From: Smittia aterrima
Lineage: Eukaryota > Arthropoda > Insecta > Diptera > Chironomidae
DNA: 64,000 nt
Direction of reading: 5' to 3'
Assembly (NCBI GenBank): GCA_033063855.1
Contig: CP093831.1
Coordinates: 25,048,001-25,112,000 of the forward strand
Of this stretch, positions 39,907 to 49,624 are shown piece after piece. The translations under genes and the position numbers were made by a program. Within the stretch, counting starts at the first letter, position 1; each line of letters starts with the position of its first letter. The notes beneath the pieces were generated by a model. The model had not been told where the DNA came from. It saw only the letters and a list, made by a program, of their open reading frames with translations, and did no database searches.

Positions 39907-42504
39907 TTAGTTTGAATTTTTGAAGTCGCATTCATTGCAATGCCAAGTTAATTTTTTCTGATGGACCTGCTTTTGATGCTTGCACTTACAGTACCATTTC
40001 CTGCAGGTGAGTTGGAGATCACGCTTTTGACACTCTTCAGATTTTCCTATTTTTCTCCACGAAAAACATGTTCCACATCGAAGTTGAGATTTTCTACAAA
40101 CAAAATAACTCTTAAACATTTCTGGTTTAAATGTTTTCCATGTTCGATCAAATTTCTTTAAGAAAATCGTCAGTCCCTTCGTTTTTTCGTTCTGTGATTC
40201 TGGATTTTCTGGAGATGTCATCGTGAAATTCTCTTCTTGGTCATACTTGATGTCATCGGTAATTTGATTTGATTGATCATTAGATAATAAATTATCTGCA
40301 TTTAACTTTGAATCTTCCAAAAAAGTCAGCGTGAAATTCACTTCTGGCTCATGCTTGATCCTGTCGATAATTCCTTCAGAAGTGAACTCTTTGAGAACTC
40401 TTACATCTTCGATCTCAGCTTCTTTGATGGTTGGTGTTAACTCAATGCAGTTGTTGTTAACGATGTTGACAGTGTCAGTTTTGATAAGTGGGTGATTCTT
40501 TATTTTGTGTTGCCATAATTCATTTTTAGATGCAAACAATCCATTGCAATTTACGCATACAATAGCTTTATACAATAGCTTCTTTGAGTTCTTTGAGTGG
40601 TGATTATCCTGCTGATGAATTTTTAATCCTGATTTCAACTTGAAGCTTTGTTTGCAACTTTCGGATGAAATCTCCTTTACGTGAGACTTATAATGATAGC
40701 TCAGATTAAATCTGAACGAAGTTTTGTAGTCGCATAAATCGCAGTACCAAGTTAATCCTACGCAATGATCTCGAACTTGATGTACCGTCTTGCAATTCTT
40801 ACAATCGAATTTCTGGTCACAGAAATAACATTTTGCAGTAATTTCTGTTTCTTTCGGTTGTCGACATTTTCCACATTTTTGAGGATTTTTCAAATGAAGT
40901 CCCAAGTACATTAAATTGTAAGTTGCAAAATCACACGAAATAGAGCCACAAACGAAATAAGTTCCAAACATTCCTGGTTTGTTTGTTTTCCATGTTCGAT
41001 CAAATTTCTCTAAGACAATTTTCACCTCCTTCATTTCCATGATCTCAATTTCTAAATCTTCTGGCAATGTCAGCGTAGAATTCACTTCTGGCTCTTGCTT
41101 GGCATCTTCGATAATTTGATTTGATTGATCATGAGATAACGAATTGCTCGCATTCGTCTTTGAATCGTCCGGTAAATTAAGAGCAAAATGAACTTCTGGC
41201 TTAAGTTTATTGTTGTCGACAATTCCTTCTGGAGTGAGAACTCTTACATCTTCGATCTCTGCTTCTTTGATTTTTGATGGTAAATCGATGTTGACAGTGT
41301 CAGTTTTATTATGAACTGGATCATATATTATTTTGTAACGCCATAATCTAGGTTTAGTTGCTAACATTTCTGAATTCGACATGAAGTCTTGTTTGCAACT
41401 GTTGCAATAAAACTTTTCCATGTGATAATCATGACAATGTCTTCTTACAGAATCTATGCTGGAAGTCATGAAACTGCATTGCAAGCAACGCCAAAATGAT
41501 CGTTTTTGGTGGTCTCGAACTTGATGTAGCGTCTTGCATTTCTTACAACCATCATCACAAAGACAGCAGGTTTTTAAAGGACTCAACTGTACTGATTTGC
41601 ATTTGTCACAAACAAAATAAGTCGAAAACATTTCGACTTGATCTTTCCGTTTTCTATCGAATCTCCGCAACATTATCTTTATTTCTTTGACTTCAACAAT
41701 TTCGTATTTTGTTTTTTGTTTATCATTTTTGATTGTTTCTTTTGAACGATTCTTCATGATTAGATTAATATCTGATGTGCACTGATCTTGTTTGATATTG
41801 TTTATAATTTGATTTGAAGTGAGGTGACCATGTTTCTCCATGGGCTTCTTCATCAAATTAATTTCTTTCGTTTGATGACTGCACTTTGGACACTTGTAAA
41901 TTTCAGTTCCGATGTGAATTTCCTTGTGATCCTTCAGCTCTTTGATATTTCTGAACGATATTTCTAACTTGTGCTGACAAATCGGACAAGGAATTCTAAT
42001 ATGACGGATTTTCATGTGCTGTCGAATAAAATACTTAGCTTTAAATGTTCGGCCACAAATATCACAATAGTACTTCATTTTACTGTGAAACTTGTTTTCG
42101 TGTTTTCTTAATCCTTCCTGGGTTTTAAATGATCTGTCGCATTTGTAGCAACCAAGTTGAAGCAACCAAGTTGATCCTTTGCGATGATCTTTTTCAATAT
42201 GGATTTTCTTACAGTTGTTGCATTCAAATTTGAAGTCACAAAATCCACAATTTCTTACTGGTTTTAAGTTAATGACTAAACCACATTTCTTGCATATTTG
42301 TGGCTTTGATTTTTTTAACACAACTTTAACTTCCTTTAATTCTTCGATCTTTGGTTCTGATTCCTCCGGCAATGTCAGCGTGAAATTTTCTTCTGGCTCG
42401 TGTTTGATGTTCGCGACAATTTCTTTTGACATGAACTGATCAAGAGATATCGAATCGTCGCCATCTGACTTTAAATATTGGAGAAAAATTAACGTGAAAT
42501 CCAT
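39907..42504 (-). CDS. Cluster zinc-finger protein 10, chimaeric, original start lost
   Basis: The frame is open from above 42606 but has no ATG until 42504 (MDFTLIFLQYLKSDGDD), giving 865 residues. The usual start is gone: the normal MEDHSWEII region is shortened by 14 bp, leaving the old ATG out of frame. The first third matches gene 9 (Cys/His module, about four fingers). It is then fused to a copy of gene 11 through DQCTSDINLI, text that is 5' UTR in gene 11. Two more basic motif/Cys module/finger blocks follow, several fingers lacking His. The frame stops within a finger (CNECDFKNSN). It could be a pseudogene or a truncated product. Confidence 0.6.
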   Translation of the reverse strand: MDFTLIFLQYLKSDGDDSISLDQFMSKEIVANIKHEPEENFTLTLPEESEPKIEELKEVKVVLKKSKPQICKKCGLVINLKPVRNCGFCDFKFECNNCKKIHIEKDHRKGSTWLLQLGCYKCDRSFKTQEGLRKHENKFHSKMKYYCDICGRTFKAKYFIRQHMKIRHIRIPCPICQHKLEISFRNIKELKDHKEIHIGTEIYKCPKCSHQTKEINLMKKPMEKHGHLTSNQIINNIKQDQCTSDINLIMKNRSKETIKNDKQKTKYEIVEVKEIKIMLRRFDRKRKDQVEMFSTYFVCDKCKSVQLSPLKTCCLCDDGCKKCKTLHQVRDHQKRSFWRCLQCSFMTSSIDSVRRHCHDYHMEKFYCNSCKQDFMSNSEMLATKPRLWRYKIIYDPVHNKTDTVNIDLPSKIKEAEIEDVRVLTPEGIVDNNKLKPEVHFALNLPDDSKTNASNSLSHDQSNQIIEDAKQEPEVNSTLTLPEDLEIEIMEMKEVKIVLEKFDRTWKTNKPGMFGTYFVCGSISCDFATYNLMYLGLHLKNPQKCGKCRQPKETEITAKCYFCDQKFDCKNCKTVHQVRDHCVGLTWYCDLCDYKTSFRFNLSYHYKSHVKEISSESCKQSFKLKSGLKIHQQDNHHSKNSKKLLYKAIVCVNCNGLFASKNELWQHKIKNHPLIKTDTVNIVNNNCIELTPTIKEAEIEDVRVLKEFTSEGIIDRIKHEPEVNFTLTFLEDSKLNADNLLSNDQSNQITDDIKYDQEENFTMTSPENPESQNEKTKGLTIFLKKFDRTWKTFKPEMFKSYFVCRKSQLRCGTCFSWRKIGKSEECQKRDLQLTCRKWYCKCKHQKQVHQKKLTWHCNECDFKNSN

Positions 42505-42921
42505 TGCTGGTTCTGGCCTTATATTGTCGACAATTTGTTTTAATGTTAACTGATCAAAAGGAAGCGAATCTATGACTTCTGACTTTAAATGTTGTGACAA
42601 GATCAACGTGAATTGAACTTCTGGTTCTTGTTTGATGTTGTCGATGATTTCCCATGATGAGTTTCTGATTGTGAGCTGAACTAGAAATGAAGTCTTAAAT
42701 TAATCTTCTATCTTAATCAAACGAAATATCTCTTTTTACCTGAACTTTCTTTTGCTTTTCAGCGAAAAAAATTTTTCTCGACTTTTGACGTCTTGCTTTG
42801 AGAATAATAATTTTTCAACAGGACGAGCTGATCTCAAATACGAATGTTAACAATTATGAATCACCAAATTATTAAATACATAAGTAAATTTCTAGTTTTT
42901 AAAGAAAACTCGAGATCGCAT

Positions 42922-43020
42922 TTCTTTGTTTACAAATTTAAAGTGGTAGCTTCGCATCATTTGAAGCGAGAAAATAACGGTTGAAGGATGAAAACAAATC
43001 GGTTGGAAAGCTCAATTCAA
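42922..43020 (-). promoter_or_regulatory. Shared upstream element, gene 10
   Basis: The core is at 42951-42970, with TTTGTTTACAAA to the left and AATCGGTTGGAAAGC near 42997. It is intact although the start codon of the gene below it is lost. Confidence 0.6.
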
Positions 43021-43040
43021 TTTTTTTATTTCGATTCAAG

Positions 43041-43295
43041 TTAATTCATTTCAAATTTATACAAAATCTCTTTCTCAACAATATTATTTTTACAACGTTT
43101 TGAATGTTCATCAACCTCTTTCGTTCCTTTTGATGCAAAGTCACAATTGCCACAAACGAAATAATTTTCAAGTATTTTGGAATTATTCTTCCAATTTCTA
43201 TCAAATTTCCTCAAAACAACTTTCACTTCTTTCACGATATTTTGATGCTCGATATTTTGTTCTGGCAAAGTCCAACGGAAATCCACTTCTTTAGC
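43041..43295 (-). pseudogene. Coding tail of gene 11 behind a premature stop
   Basis: In frame with gene 11 but after its stop, this reads AKEVDFRWTLPEQNIEHQ, KEVKVVLRKFDRNWK and CGNCDFASKGTKEV, the same tail that is in frame in gene 8. Where gene 8 has GAT AAA GCT, gene 11 has GAT TAA GCT, a single-base nonsense change. Confidence 0.8.
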
Positions 43296-44984
43296 TTAAT
43301 CCATCTCTGAATTCGATTCTTCTGGCAATGCAAGCGTAAAATGTTCTTCTGGCTCATGCTTGATATTGTTGAAAATTTGTTGATTTGACATGAACTGATC
43401 AAGTGATGTAGTATATACATTAAAACTTTGAAACAGTTTATGCTTATTTATTTTTCCTTGATCAAACTTCCTTAAAACAACTTTCACTTCCTTCAATAGA
43501 TCGATCTCTGGTTCTGATTCTTTCGGTAATGTCAATGTGAAATGTTCTTCTGGCTCATGTTTGATGTTGCCGATTAATTGATTTGATTGATCATTCGATA
43601 ATAAATTATCTACATTAGTCTTTGAATCTTCTGGCAAAGTCAGCGTGAAATTCACTTCTGGCTCATGCTTGATCCTGTCGATAATTCCTTCAGAAGTGAA
43701 CTGTTTGAGAACTCTTACATCTTCGATCTCAGCTTCTTTGATGGTTGATGTTGAATCAATGTTGTTGTTAACGATGTTGACAGTGTCAGTTTTGATAAGT
43801 GGGTGATTCTTTATTTTGTGTTGCCATAATTCATTTTTAGATGCAATTTTTAATCCTGATTTCAACTTGAAGCTTTGTTTGCAACTTTCGGATGAAATCT
43901 CCTTTACGTGAGACTTATAATGATAGCTCAGATTAAATCTGAACGAAGTTTTGTAATCGCATTTCGTGCAATGCCAAGTTAATCCTACGCAATGATCTCG
44001 AACTTGATGTACCGTCTTGCAATTCTTACAATCGAATTTCTGGTCACAGAAATAACATTTTGCAGTAATTTCTGTTTCTTTCGGTTGTCGACATTTTCCA
44101 CATTTTTGAGGATTTTTCAAATGAAGTCCCAAGTACATTAAATTGTAAGTTGCAAAATCACACGAAATAGAGCCACAAACGAAATAAGTTCCAAACATTC
44201 CTGGTTTGTTTGTTTTCCATGTTCGATCAAATTTCTCTAAGACAATTTTCACCTCCTTCATTTCCATGATCTCGATTTCTAAATCTTCTGGCAATGTCAG
44301 CGTAGAATTCACTTCTGGCTCTTGCTTGGCATCTTCGATAATTTGATTTGATTGATCATGAGATAACGAATTGTCCGCATTCGTCTTTGAATCGTCCGGT
44401 AAAGTAAGAGCAAAATGAACTTCTGGCTTAAGTTTATTGTTGTCGACAATTCCTTCTGGAGGGGGAACTCTTACATCTTCGATCTCTGCTTCTTTGATTT
44501 TTGATGGTAAATCGATGTTGACAGTGTCAGTTTTATTATGAACTGGATCATATATTATTTTGTAACGCCATAATCTAGGTTTAGTTGCTAACATTTCTGA
44601 TTTCGACATGAAGTCTTGTTTGCAACTGTTGCAATAAAACTTTTCCATGTGATAATCATGACAATGTCTTCTTACAGAATCTATGCTGGAAGTCATGAAA
44701 CTGCATTGCAAGCAACGCCAAAATGATCGTTTTTGGTGGTCTCGAACTTGATGTAGCGTCTTGCATTTCTTACAACCATCATCACAAAGACAGCAGGTTT
44801 TTAAAGGACTCAACTGTACTGATTTGCATTTGTCACAAACAAAATAAGTCGAAAACATGTCGACTGGATCTTTCCGTTTTCTATCGAATCTCCGCAACAT
44901 TATTTTTATTTCTTTGACTTCAACAATTTCGTATTTTGTTTTTTGTTTATCATTTTTGATTGTTTCTTTTGAAAGACTCTTCAT
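43296..44984 (-). CDS. Cluster zinc-finger protein 11, degenerate fingers
   Basis: 562 residues, starting MKSLSKETIKNDKQKTKYEI. It opens with a KEIKIMLRRFDRKRK motif instead of the acidic unit. A variant Cys module follows (CDKCKSVQLSPLKTCCLC...HQVRDHQ) with one or two fingers, then acidic units (KLKPE, KQEPE), a second basic motif and Cys module (CGKCRQPKETEITAKCYFC...HQVRDH) with degenerate fingers (SSESCKQSF lacks the usual CxxC), then a third acidic module. It stops at a nonsense codon (43296-43298). The 5' two thirds are nearly the same as the second half of gene 10, a recent duplication. Confidence 0.72.
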   Translation of the reverse strand: MKSLSKETIKNDKQKTKYEIVEVKEIKIMLRRFDRKRKDPVDMFSTYFVCDKCKSVQLSPLKTCCLCDDGCKKCKTLHQVRDHQKRSFWRCLQCSFMTSSIDSVRRHCHDYHMEKFYCNSCKQDFMSKSEMLATKPRLWRYKIIYDPVHNKTDTVNIDLPSKIKEAEIEDVRVPPPEGIVDNNKLKPEVHFALTLPDDSKTNADNSLSHDQSNQIIEDAKQEPEVNSTLTLPEDLEIEIMEMKEVKIVLEKFDRTWKTNKPGMFGTYFVCGSISCDFATYNLMYLGLHLKNPQKCGKCRQPKETEITAKCYFCDQKFDCKNCKTVHQVRDHCVGLTWHCTKCDYKTSFRFNLSYHYKSHVKEISSESCKQSFKLKSGLKIASKNELWQHKIKNHPLIKTDTVNIVNNNIDSTSTIKEAEIEDVRVLKQFTSEGIIDRIKHEPEVNFTLTLPEDSKTNVDNLLSNDQSNQLIGNIKHEPEEHFTLTLPKESEPEIDLLKEVKVVLRKFDQGKINKHKLFQSFNVYTTSLDQFMSNQQIFNNIKHEPEEHFTLALPEESNSEMD

Positions 44985-45104
44985 GATTAGATTAATATCT
45001 GATGTGCACTGATCTAATGTTTAACTTCAAAACATTTTTAAACTTCTAAATTATCGCTTTTATTTAATTCTCTTGATTTTAAAGGAATTCCTAATTTATC
45101 ATTT

Positions 45105-45180
45105 GTTTGTTTACATTTTATTTGGCGGCAACTTCGCATCATTTGAAGCGAAAATAAAACCGCTTCAGTAGGAAAGCTTA
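45105..45180 (-). promoter_or_regulatory. Shared upstream element, gene 11
   Basis: The core is at 45133-45152 (plus strand TTCGCATCATTTGAAGCGAA, full inverted repeat), with GGCGGCAAC directly left and TTTGTTTACA at about 45106. It lies about 150 bp upstream of the ATG at 44984. Confidence 0.6.
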
Positions 45181-45249
45181 ATATTTGAATGAAAAGCTTT
45201 AATTCCTTTTTGCTTTTATTTTCCACGGAAAGAATATTTTGATCAATGA

Positions 45250-45300
45250 ATTTATTTATTATCGCATTTCGGACACTTGTGCATTTGGATTTGATGGTAA
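45250..45300 (-). pseudogene. Last-finger fragment of a lost cluster gene
   Basis: The minus strand reads MHKCPKCDNK then stop, the family's terminal finger (YKCPKCDH). No other finger sequence adjoins it, so it marks the 3' end of a deleted zinc-finger gene between gene 11 and the tRNA. Confidence 0.55.
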
Positions 45301-45555
45301 AGCGTAAAATGGTTAAAGCTTGATACCATGTGCAAGTTTCAGTAGCGCCACCTTCTTGGGAATTCTCTGTAACATTTATTTCTTACTTTTTGATAATTAT
45401 TTAAATATCAAGAGTATTATTGATACTGTAAATGAAGAACATTCTTTAAAACAAACAAACATAACAAACATTTACTAAATAAATTTATGGAAAAAGTTTT
45501 ACATGAAAAGAAACAAAAAAAAAATATTGAAAGGTCAAAGTTGCGATCTTGCAAT
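45301..45555. other. Intergenic, no feature seen
   Basis: AT-rich sequence between a zinc-finger remnant and the tRNA gene. Nothing supported. Confidence 0.4.
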
Positions 45556-45627
45556 TGCCGTGACCAGGATTCGAACCTGGGTTACCACGGCCACAACGTG
45601 GGGTCCTAACCACTAGACGATCACGGC
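45556..45627 (-). tRNA. tRNA-His (anticodon GTG)
   Basis: The minus strand folds as a 72-nt cloverleaf: acceptor stem GCCGTGA/TCACGGC, D arm with TAGTGGTTA, anticodon stem CCACG/CGTGG around loop TTGTGGC (anticodon GTG), and T arm CCAGGTTCGAATCCTGG with the standard TTCGAAT loop. The discriminator base is A and CCA is not encoded, as in eukaryotes. The A box (TAGTGGTTAGG) and B box (GGTTCGAATCC) are intact, so it should be transcribed by Pol III. No intron. Confidence 0.95.
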
Positions 45628-45977
45628 TTTCGAACCATTCCGGTTGTTGCTTTGGCTCAACTTAATCTTTATTTCAACTACGAGCAAGAAATTACTTTCA
45701 CACTTTTTTACTGACTTTTTGTTTTCTGCTTTGGGCTACGGTTTAATGGTCTACATAGACAACAACGAGTTGCTGCTTCGTAATCAAAAAGAAATTTGGT
45801 CCAAACAGTAATTTTCTAGATTCATATCAAATTTTATTAATTTTTCTGTGAATTCATTTACAGATTTCGTTTGCATGTTCACATCTTGTTTCTATTGAAA
45901 GTTTCTTATTGATCAAAAGCAAATGAAAAATATTATTTTACAATGTGATGAAAAGATTTTTATTCAGGAAATATTAT
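45628..45977. other. Intergenic, no feature seen
   Basis: 350 bp between the tRNA and zinc-finger gene 12. It holds the upstream side of the tRNA gene and the 3' flank of gene 12. No open frame or repeat of note. Confidence 0.4.
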
Positions 45978-47450
45978 TTAGGTTTTGTGTGACATAAATT
46001 TCATGTGTCGTTTCAAATTCTGAAAAGTTTTCGTTTGATGATCGCACTTCGAGCATTTGTAATTTCCGTATCCGATATGAATTTCATTGTGTTTCTTCAC
46101 TTCTATGCTATTTGTGAATCTTTTATTGCAATATGTGAGGTGGCAAGCTAGAAATTTCTTTCCTGATGAATGAGATAATTTCTTGTGTTTTGTCAAGTGA
46201 CTTTTAATCATCCACTTTCCGCAAATCGGACATGACACTTTCAAGTGATTATTAATGTGAAATCTTAGTAAAAGTTTGTTCCTGAATATTTTACCACACA
46301 AATCGCATTGAACTTCATTGATCTCGTGATTTGCTCGTTTATGATTGTAAAGGACATCCTTGCTGACGTAAACTTTCTCGCATTCATCACATTTAAACTT
46401 TTCAGTGGACGAATGACTCTGAAGGTGTTTCTTGAAACGATATTTAGCAAACTTCAGATGACAAACCGGGCACGGCATCTTGAGGTGAAATTTACTGTGT
46501 TGCAGCATGCTTTGCTTAGTTTTAAATATTTTTCCACAAAGATCGCAGTGGAACTTGCTTTTACTATGAACTTTCATTTCATGTTCTTTTACAGTGCATT
46601 TGGTTAAAGTTCTAAAATCACATTTGGTACACGACCATAATGATCCTTTGCGATGATTTCGATATTGATGTTCCATCTTGCAGTTCTTGCAGTCGAATTT
46701 TTGTTCACACAATCCACATTCTTGAATTTTCTTAGATTTTGTTATGAAAAAACATTTTCCACATTTTTGAAGATCTTTACAAATTTTGACATGGTTCAAT
46801 ATTTGATAAAAATGTTGAGCTGTGAAGTCACACTTGCCACAAAAAGAGAAAGTGTCAAACATTTTTGGTTTAATTTTTTTTCTTCGATCAAACTTTCTCA
46901 CAACAATTTTCACTTTCTTCATCTGTTTGGTCTCTGGCTCAGAATCTTCCGGCAATGTCAGCGTAAAGTGAACTTCCGGCTCTTGTTTGAAACTGTTTAT
47001 TTCTTGATTTGAAAACTTCTCAAGTGTTGTAGTATCACAAGCATTAAAACTTTGAAACCATTTTGGTTTAGCTTTTTTTCTTTGATCAAACCTCCTTAAA
47101 ACAATTTTCACTTCCTTCAATAGAACGATCTCTGGTTCTGATTCTTCCGGCAATGTCAATGTGAAATGTTCTTCTGGCTCGTGTTTGATGTTCGCGATAA
47201 TTTCTTTTGACATGAACTGTTCAAGTGATATCGAATCGTCGCCATCTGACTTCAAATATTGCAGCAAAGTAAATGTGAAATCCACTTCAGGTTCTGGCCT
47301 GATGCTGTCGACAATTTGTTTTAATGTTAGCTGTTCAAAAGGAATCGAATCTATGACTTCTGACTTTAAATGTTGTGACAAGATCAACGAAAAGTTTGTT
47401 TCTGGTTCCTTTTTGATATTTTCAATGGTTTCAAGTGAATGATTCTCCAT
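45978..47450 (-). CDS. Cluster C2H2 zinc-finger protein 12
   Basis: 490 residues from the ATG at 47450 (MENHSLETIENIKKEPETNF). The frame is open upstream to 47489 but only from a TTG, so the family-wide MENHS start is chosen. Four acidic units (IKKEPE, RPEPE, IKHEPE, FKQEPE) alternate with two basic motifs (KEVKIVLRRFDQRKK, KKVKIVVRKFDRRKK). The Cys/His module (CGKCFFITKSKKIQECGLC...HQYRNH) and eight undamaged fingers follow, ending KFMSHKT. Very close to genes 1 and 5. All zinc ligands in the fingers appear present. Confidence 0.88.
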   Translation of the reverse strand: MENHSLETIENIKKEPETNFSLILSQHLKSEVIDSIPFEQLTLKQIVDSIRPEPEVDFTFTLLQYLKSDGDDSISLEQFMSKEIIANIKHEPEEHFTLTLPEESEPEIVLLKEVKIVLRRFDQRKKAKPKWFQSFNACDTTTLEKFSNQEINSFKQEPEVHFTLTLPEDSEPETKQMKKVKIVVRKFDRRKKIKPKMFDTFSFCGKCDFTAQHFYQILNHVKICKDLQKCGKCFFITKSKKIQECGLCEQKFDCKNCKMEHQYRNHRKGSLWSCTKCDFRTLTKCTVKEHEMKVHSKSKFHCDLCGKIFKTKQSMLQHSKFHLKMPCPVCHLKFAKYRFKKHLQSHSSTEKFKCDECEKVYVSKDVLYNHKRANHEINEVQCDLCGKIFRNKLLLRFHINNHLKVSCPICGKWMIKSHLTKHKKLSHSSGKKFLACHLTYCNKRFTNSIEVKKHNEIHIGYGNYKCSKCDHQTKTFQNLKRHMKFMSHKT

Positions 47451-47566
47451 GACGAGTTTCTTTGCTGGTGTAAACTGATCAAAGATCAAACTTGAAATAT
47501 GGTTTCAACTTTTAAATTATCGTTTACACTCAATTTCCTTGATTTTAAAGAAATTCTTTTTCAATC

Positions 47567-47670
47567 ATTTGTTTGTAAACAAAAAAAGTTTTTGGCGGCA
47601 ACTTCGCATCATTTGAAGCGAAATAATAAAGCGATTCAAGGATAAAACTGAATCGGTTGGAAAGCTCAAT
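47567..47670 (-). promoter_or_regulatory. Shared upstream element, gene 12
   Basis: The core is at 47603-47622 (plus strand TTCGCATCATTTGAAGCGAA, full inverted repeat). GGCGGCAAC, TTTGTAAACAAAAA and AATCGGTTGGAAAGC are all present. It lies about 155 bp upstream of the ATG. Confidence 0.6.
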
Positions 47671-47896
47671 TTGATTTTAAATAAAAATTTTTATCTGGAA
47701 AAAAGAATTTAAAGCTTTTAAAGAATATTTTAAATTCTCGACATAGTTAGCTTCCCATTTTAAATCGATTTTCTCTTACACAATTTAATTCCACAATTTT
47801 TTTTTATTTTATCAATTCTGAGTTATACAAGATCTTAATTTAATTTCTATGCAAGATGATTATTCCTTGTTCCATTTGTTAATTAAATGGAAAATT

Positions 47897-49624
47897 TTAT
47901 TTATTTTTTCTATGTACTTTGCTAATTATGTGACGCTTTATAATTCCCAATGCAGTCGAATAATAATCACACTTCGTACATTTGTAGATTCCGGGTCCGA
48001 TGTGAATTTTCTCGTGATCTTTCAATTCTTTAATATTTGTAAATTTTTGTTGACACTTTGCAATGTGACAAGAGATAATAAACTTTTGTCCTGATGAGTA
48101 ACAAAACTTCATGTGACTTTTCATTCCGGGTTTTCCCTTTAACTTTTTGCAGTTTGGACATGGAACTTTTAAATATTTATTCATGTGATTCTTGAGATGA
48201 AGTTTGTTCAGAAATATCCTGCCACACAAATCACACTGGACTTCATTTTTCTTATGATATTTCTTATGTGAGTTTAAAACATTCAAGGTGGTGTAAACTT
48301 TACTACAAATGTCACATTTGAACTTTGCAGAAGACGAATGTTCATCAACGTGTCTCTTAAAATAACGCTCAGCCATCAATTTCTGACAAATCGGGCAAGG
48401 AATTTTGATATGACGGCTTTTCATGTGTTGTCGAATAAGACCCTTAACTTTAAATATTTTGTCACAAAGATCGCAATGAAGTTGCATCTTGGCATGAGAG
48501 TTAATTTCGTGATTTTTTAATACACGTTCAGTTGCACAAGAAGCGATGCTAGATTTGCATTCAAATTTCGTTTCTGGGTTCGTTTCGAAAATTTCAGCAT
48601 GAGAGTTAATTTCGTGATTTTTTAATACACGTTCAGTTGCAGAAGAATCCGTTTCTGGTTTCGTTCCGAAAATTCCATGGCGATGCTGCTGTTGATGATT
48701 TTCCAAATTAAGATTGGTTGCAAAGATAAGCTTGCAAGTTTCGCACGAAAACATTCTCGTCTTCCAGTGAGAATATAAATGGCCAATCAGATTACCTTTC
48801 TTCAAATTTTTGTAATCGCATTTGGGGCACTGCCAATATAATCCCTTCATATGAACTTGAGCTTGATGATTTTTTTTGCATTTGCGGCAATTAAATTTGA
48901 CATGACGATCACACATGTTACAGCTTTCGATATTATCACTTTTAAAGTTTCCGCATACATCGCATCTCGGTTTGTTTGGTTTGGGAACATCAATCGAAAC
49001 AAATTCCTCTTCGTCGACATCTTCGATCTCTGGCTCGGGTTTTTCTAGGAAATACAGATTGAAAGTAACTTCTGGTTCATGCTTAATGTTGTCGATAATT
49101 TGTTGCGATGAGAACTGGTCGTCGACTTCTTTGAAAATCATCGAAAATTTATTTTCCGGTCCTTGTTTTGTGTTGTCTATAATTTTTTCTGATGTGAACT
49201 GCTCCAGTGATATAGTATCACAAGCATTAAAACTTTGAAACAGTTTTGGTTTAGTTTTTTTTCTTCCATCAAACTTCCTTAAAACAACTTTAACTTCCTT
49301 TAATAGAACGATCTCTGGTTCTGATTCTTCCGCCAATGTGAAATGTTCTTCTGGCTCGTGTTTGATGTTCGCGATAATTTCTTCTGATGTGAACTGGTCA
49401 AGTGATATCGAATCGTCGCCATCTGACTTTAAATATTGCAGCAAAGTAAACGTGAAATCCACTTCAGGTTCTGGCCTGATATTGTCGACAATTTGTTTTA
49501 ATGTTAGCTGATCAAAAGGAATCGTATCTATCGCATCTGACTCTAAATGTTGTGACAAGATCAACGAAAAGTTTGTTTCTGGTTCTTGCTTGATGTTTTC
49601 GATGACTTGTAAATTACTTTCCAT
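47897..49624 (-). CDS. Cluster C2H2 zinc-finger protein 13
   Basis: 575 residues from the ATG at 49624 (MESNLQVIENIKQEPETNF); the upstream extension to 49663 starts only at a TTG. It has five acidic units (including IKHEPEVTFNL and an odd KQGPENKF), an extra Asp/Glu-rich stretch (PEIEDVDEEEFVSIDVP) and a variant Cys/His module (CDVCGNFKSDNIESCNMC...HQAQVH). About nine fingers follow. A 105-bp internal duplication (ATERVLKNHEINSHA twice) disrupts one finger, and another has His changed to Tyr (NHMNKYLK), so a few fingers are probably not zinc-binding. Confidence 0.83.
   Translation of the reverse strand: MESNLQVIENIKQEPETNFSLILSQHLESDAIDTIPFDQLTLKQIVDNIRPEPEVDFTFTLLQYLKSDGDDSISLDQFTSEEIIANIKHEPEEHFTLAEESEPEIVLLKEVKVVLRKFDGRKKTKPKLFQSFNACDTISLEQFTSEKIIDNTKQGPENKFSMIFKEVDDQFSSQQIIDNIKHEPEVTFNLYFLEKPEPEIEDVDEEEFVSIDVPKPNKPRCDVCGNFKSDNIESCNMCDRHVKFNCRKCKKNHQAQVHMKGLYWQCPKCDYKNLKKGNLIGHLYSHWKTRMFSCETCKLIFATNLNLENHQQQHRHGIFGTKPETDSSATERVLKNHEINSHAEIFETNPETKFECKSSIASCATERVLKNHEINSHAKMQLHCDLCDKIFKVKGLIRQHMKSRHIKIPCPICQKLMAERYFKRHVDEHSSSAKFKCDICSKVYTTLNVLNSHKKYHKKNEVQCDLCGRIFLNKLHLKNHMNKYLKVPCPNCKKLKGKPGMKSHMKFCYSSGQKFIISCHIAKCQQKFTNIKELKDHEKIHIGPGIYKCTKCDYYSTALGIIKRHIISKVHRKNK
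48492..48650 (-). repeat. Internal tandem duplication in gene 13
   Basis: The plus-strand text GCATGAGAGTTAATTTCGTG and the following ~25 bases occur twice, about 105 bp apart (near 48493 and 48598). In protein this repeats ATERVLKNHEINSHA in frame. It lies in a finger that has lost its zinc ligands. Confidence 0.85.

Noticed and set aside
47451..47489. Thirteen extra N-terminal codons of gene 12 (and likewise 49625-49663 of gene 13)
   Set aside because: They begin with TTG and are homologous to untranslated leader in other members; the family-wide ATG lies just downstream.
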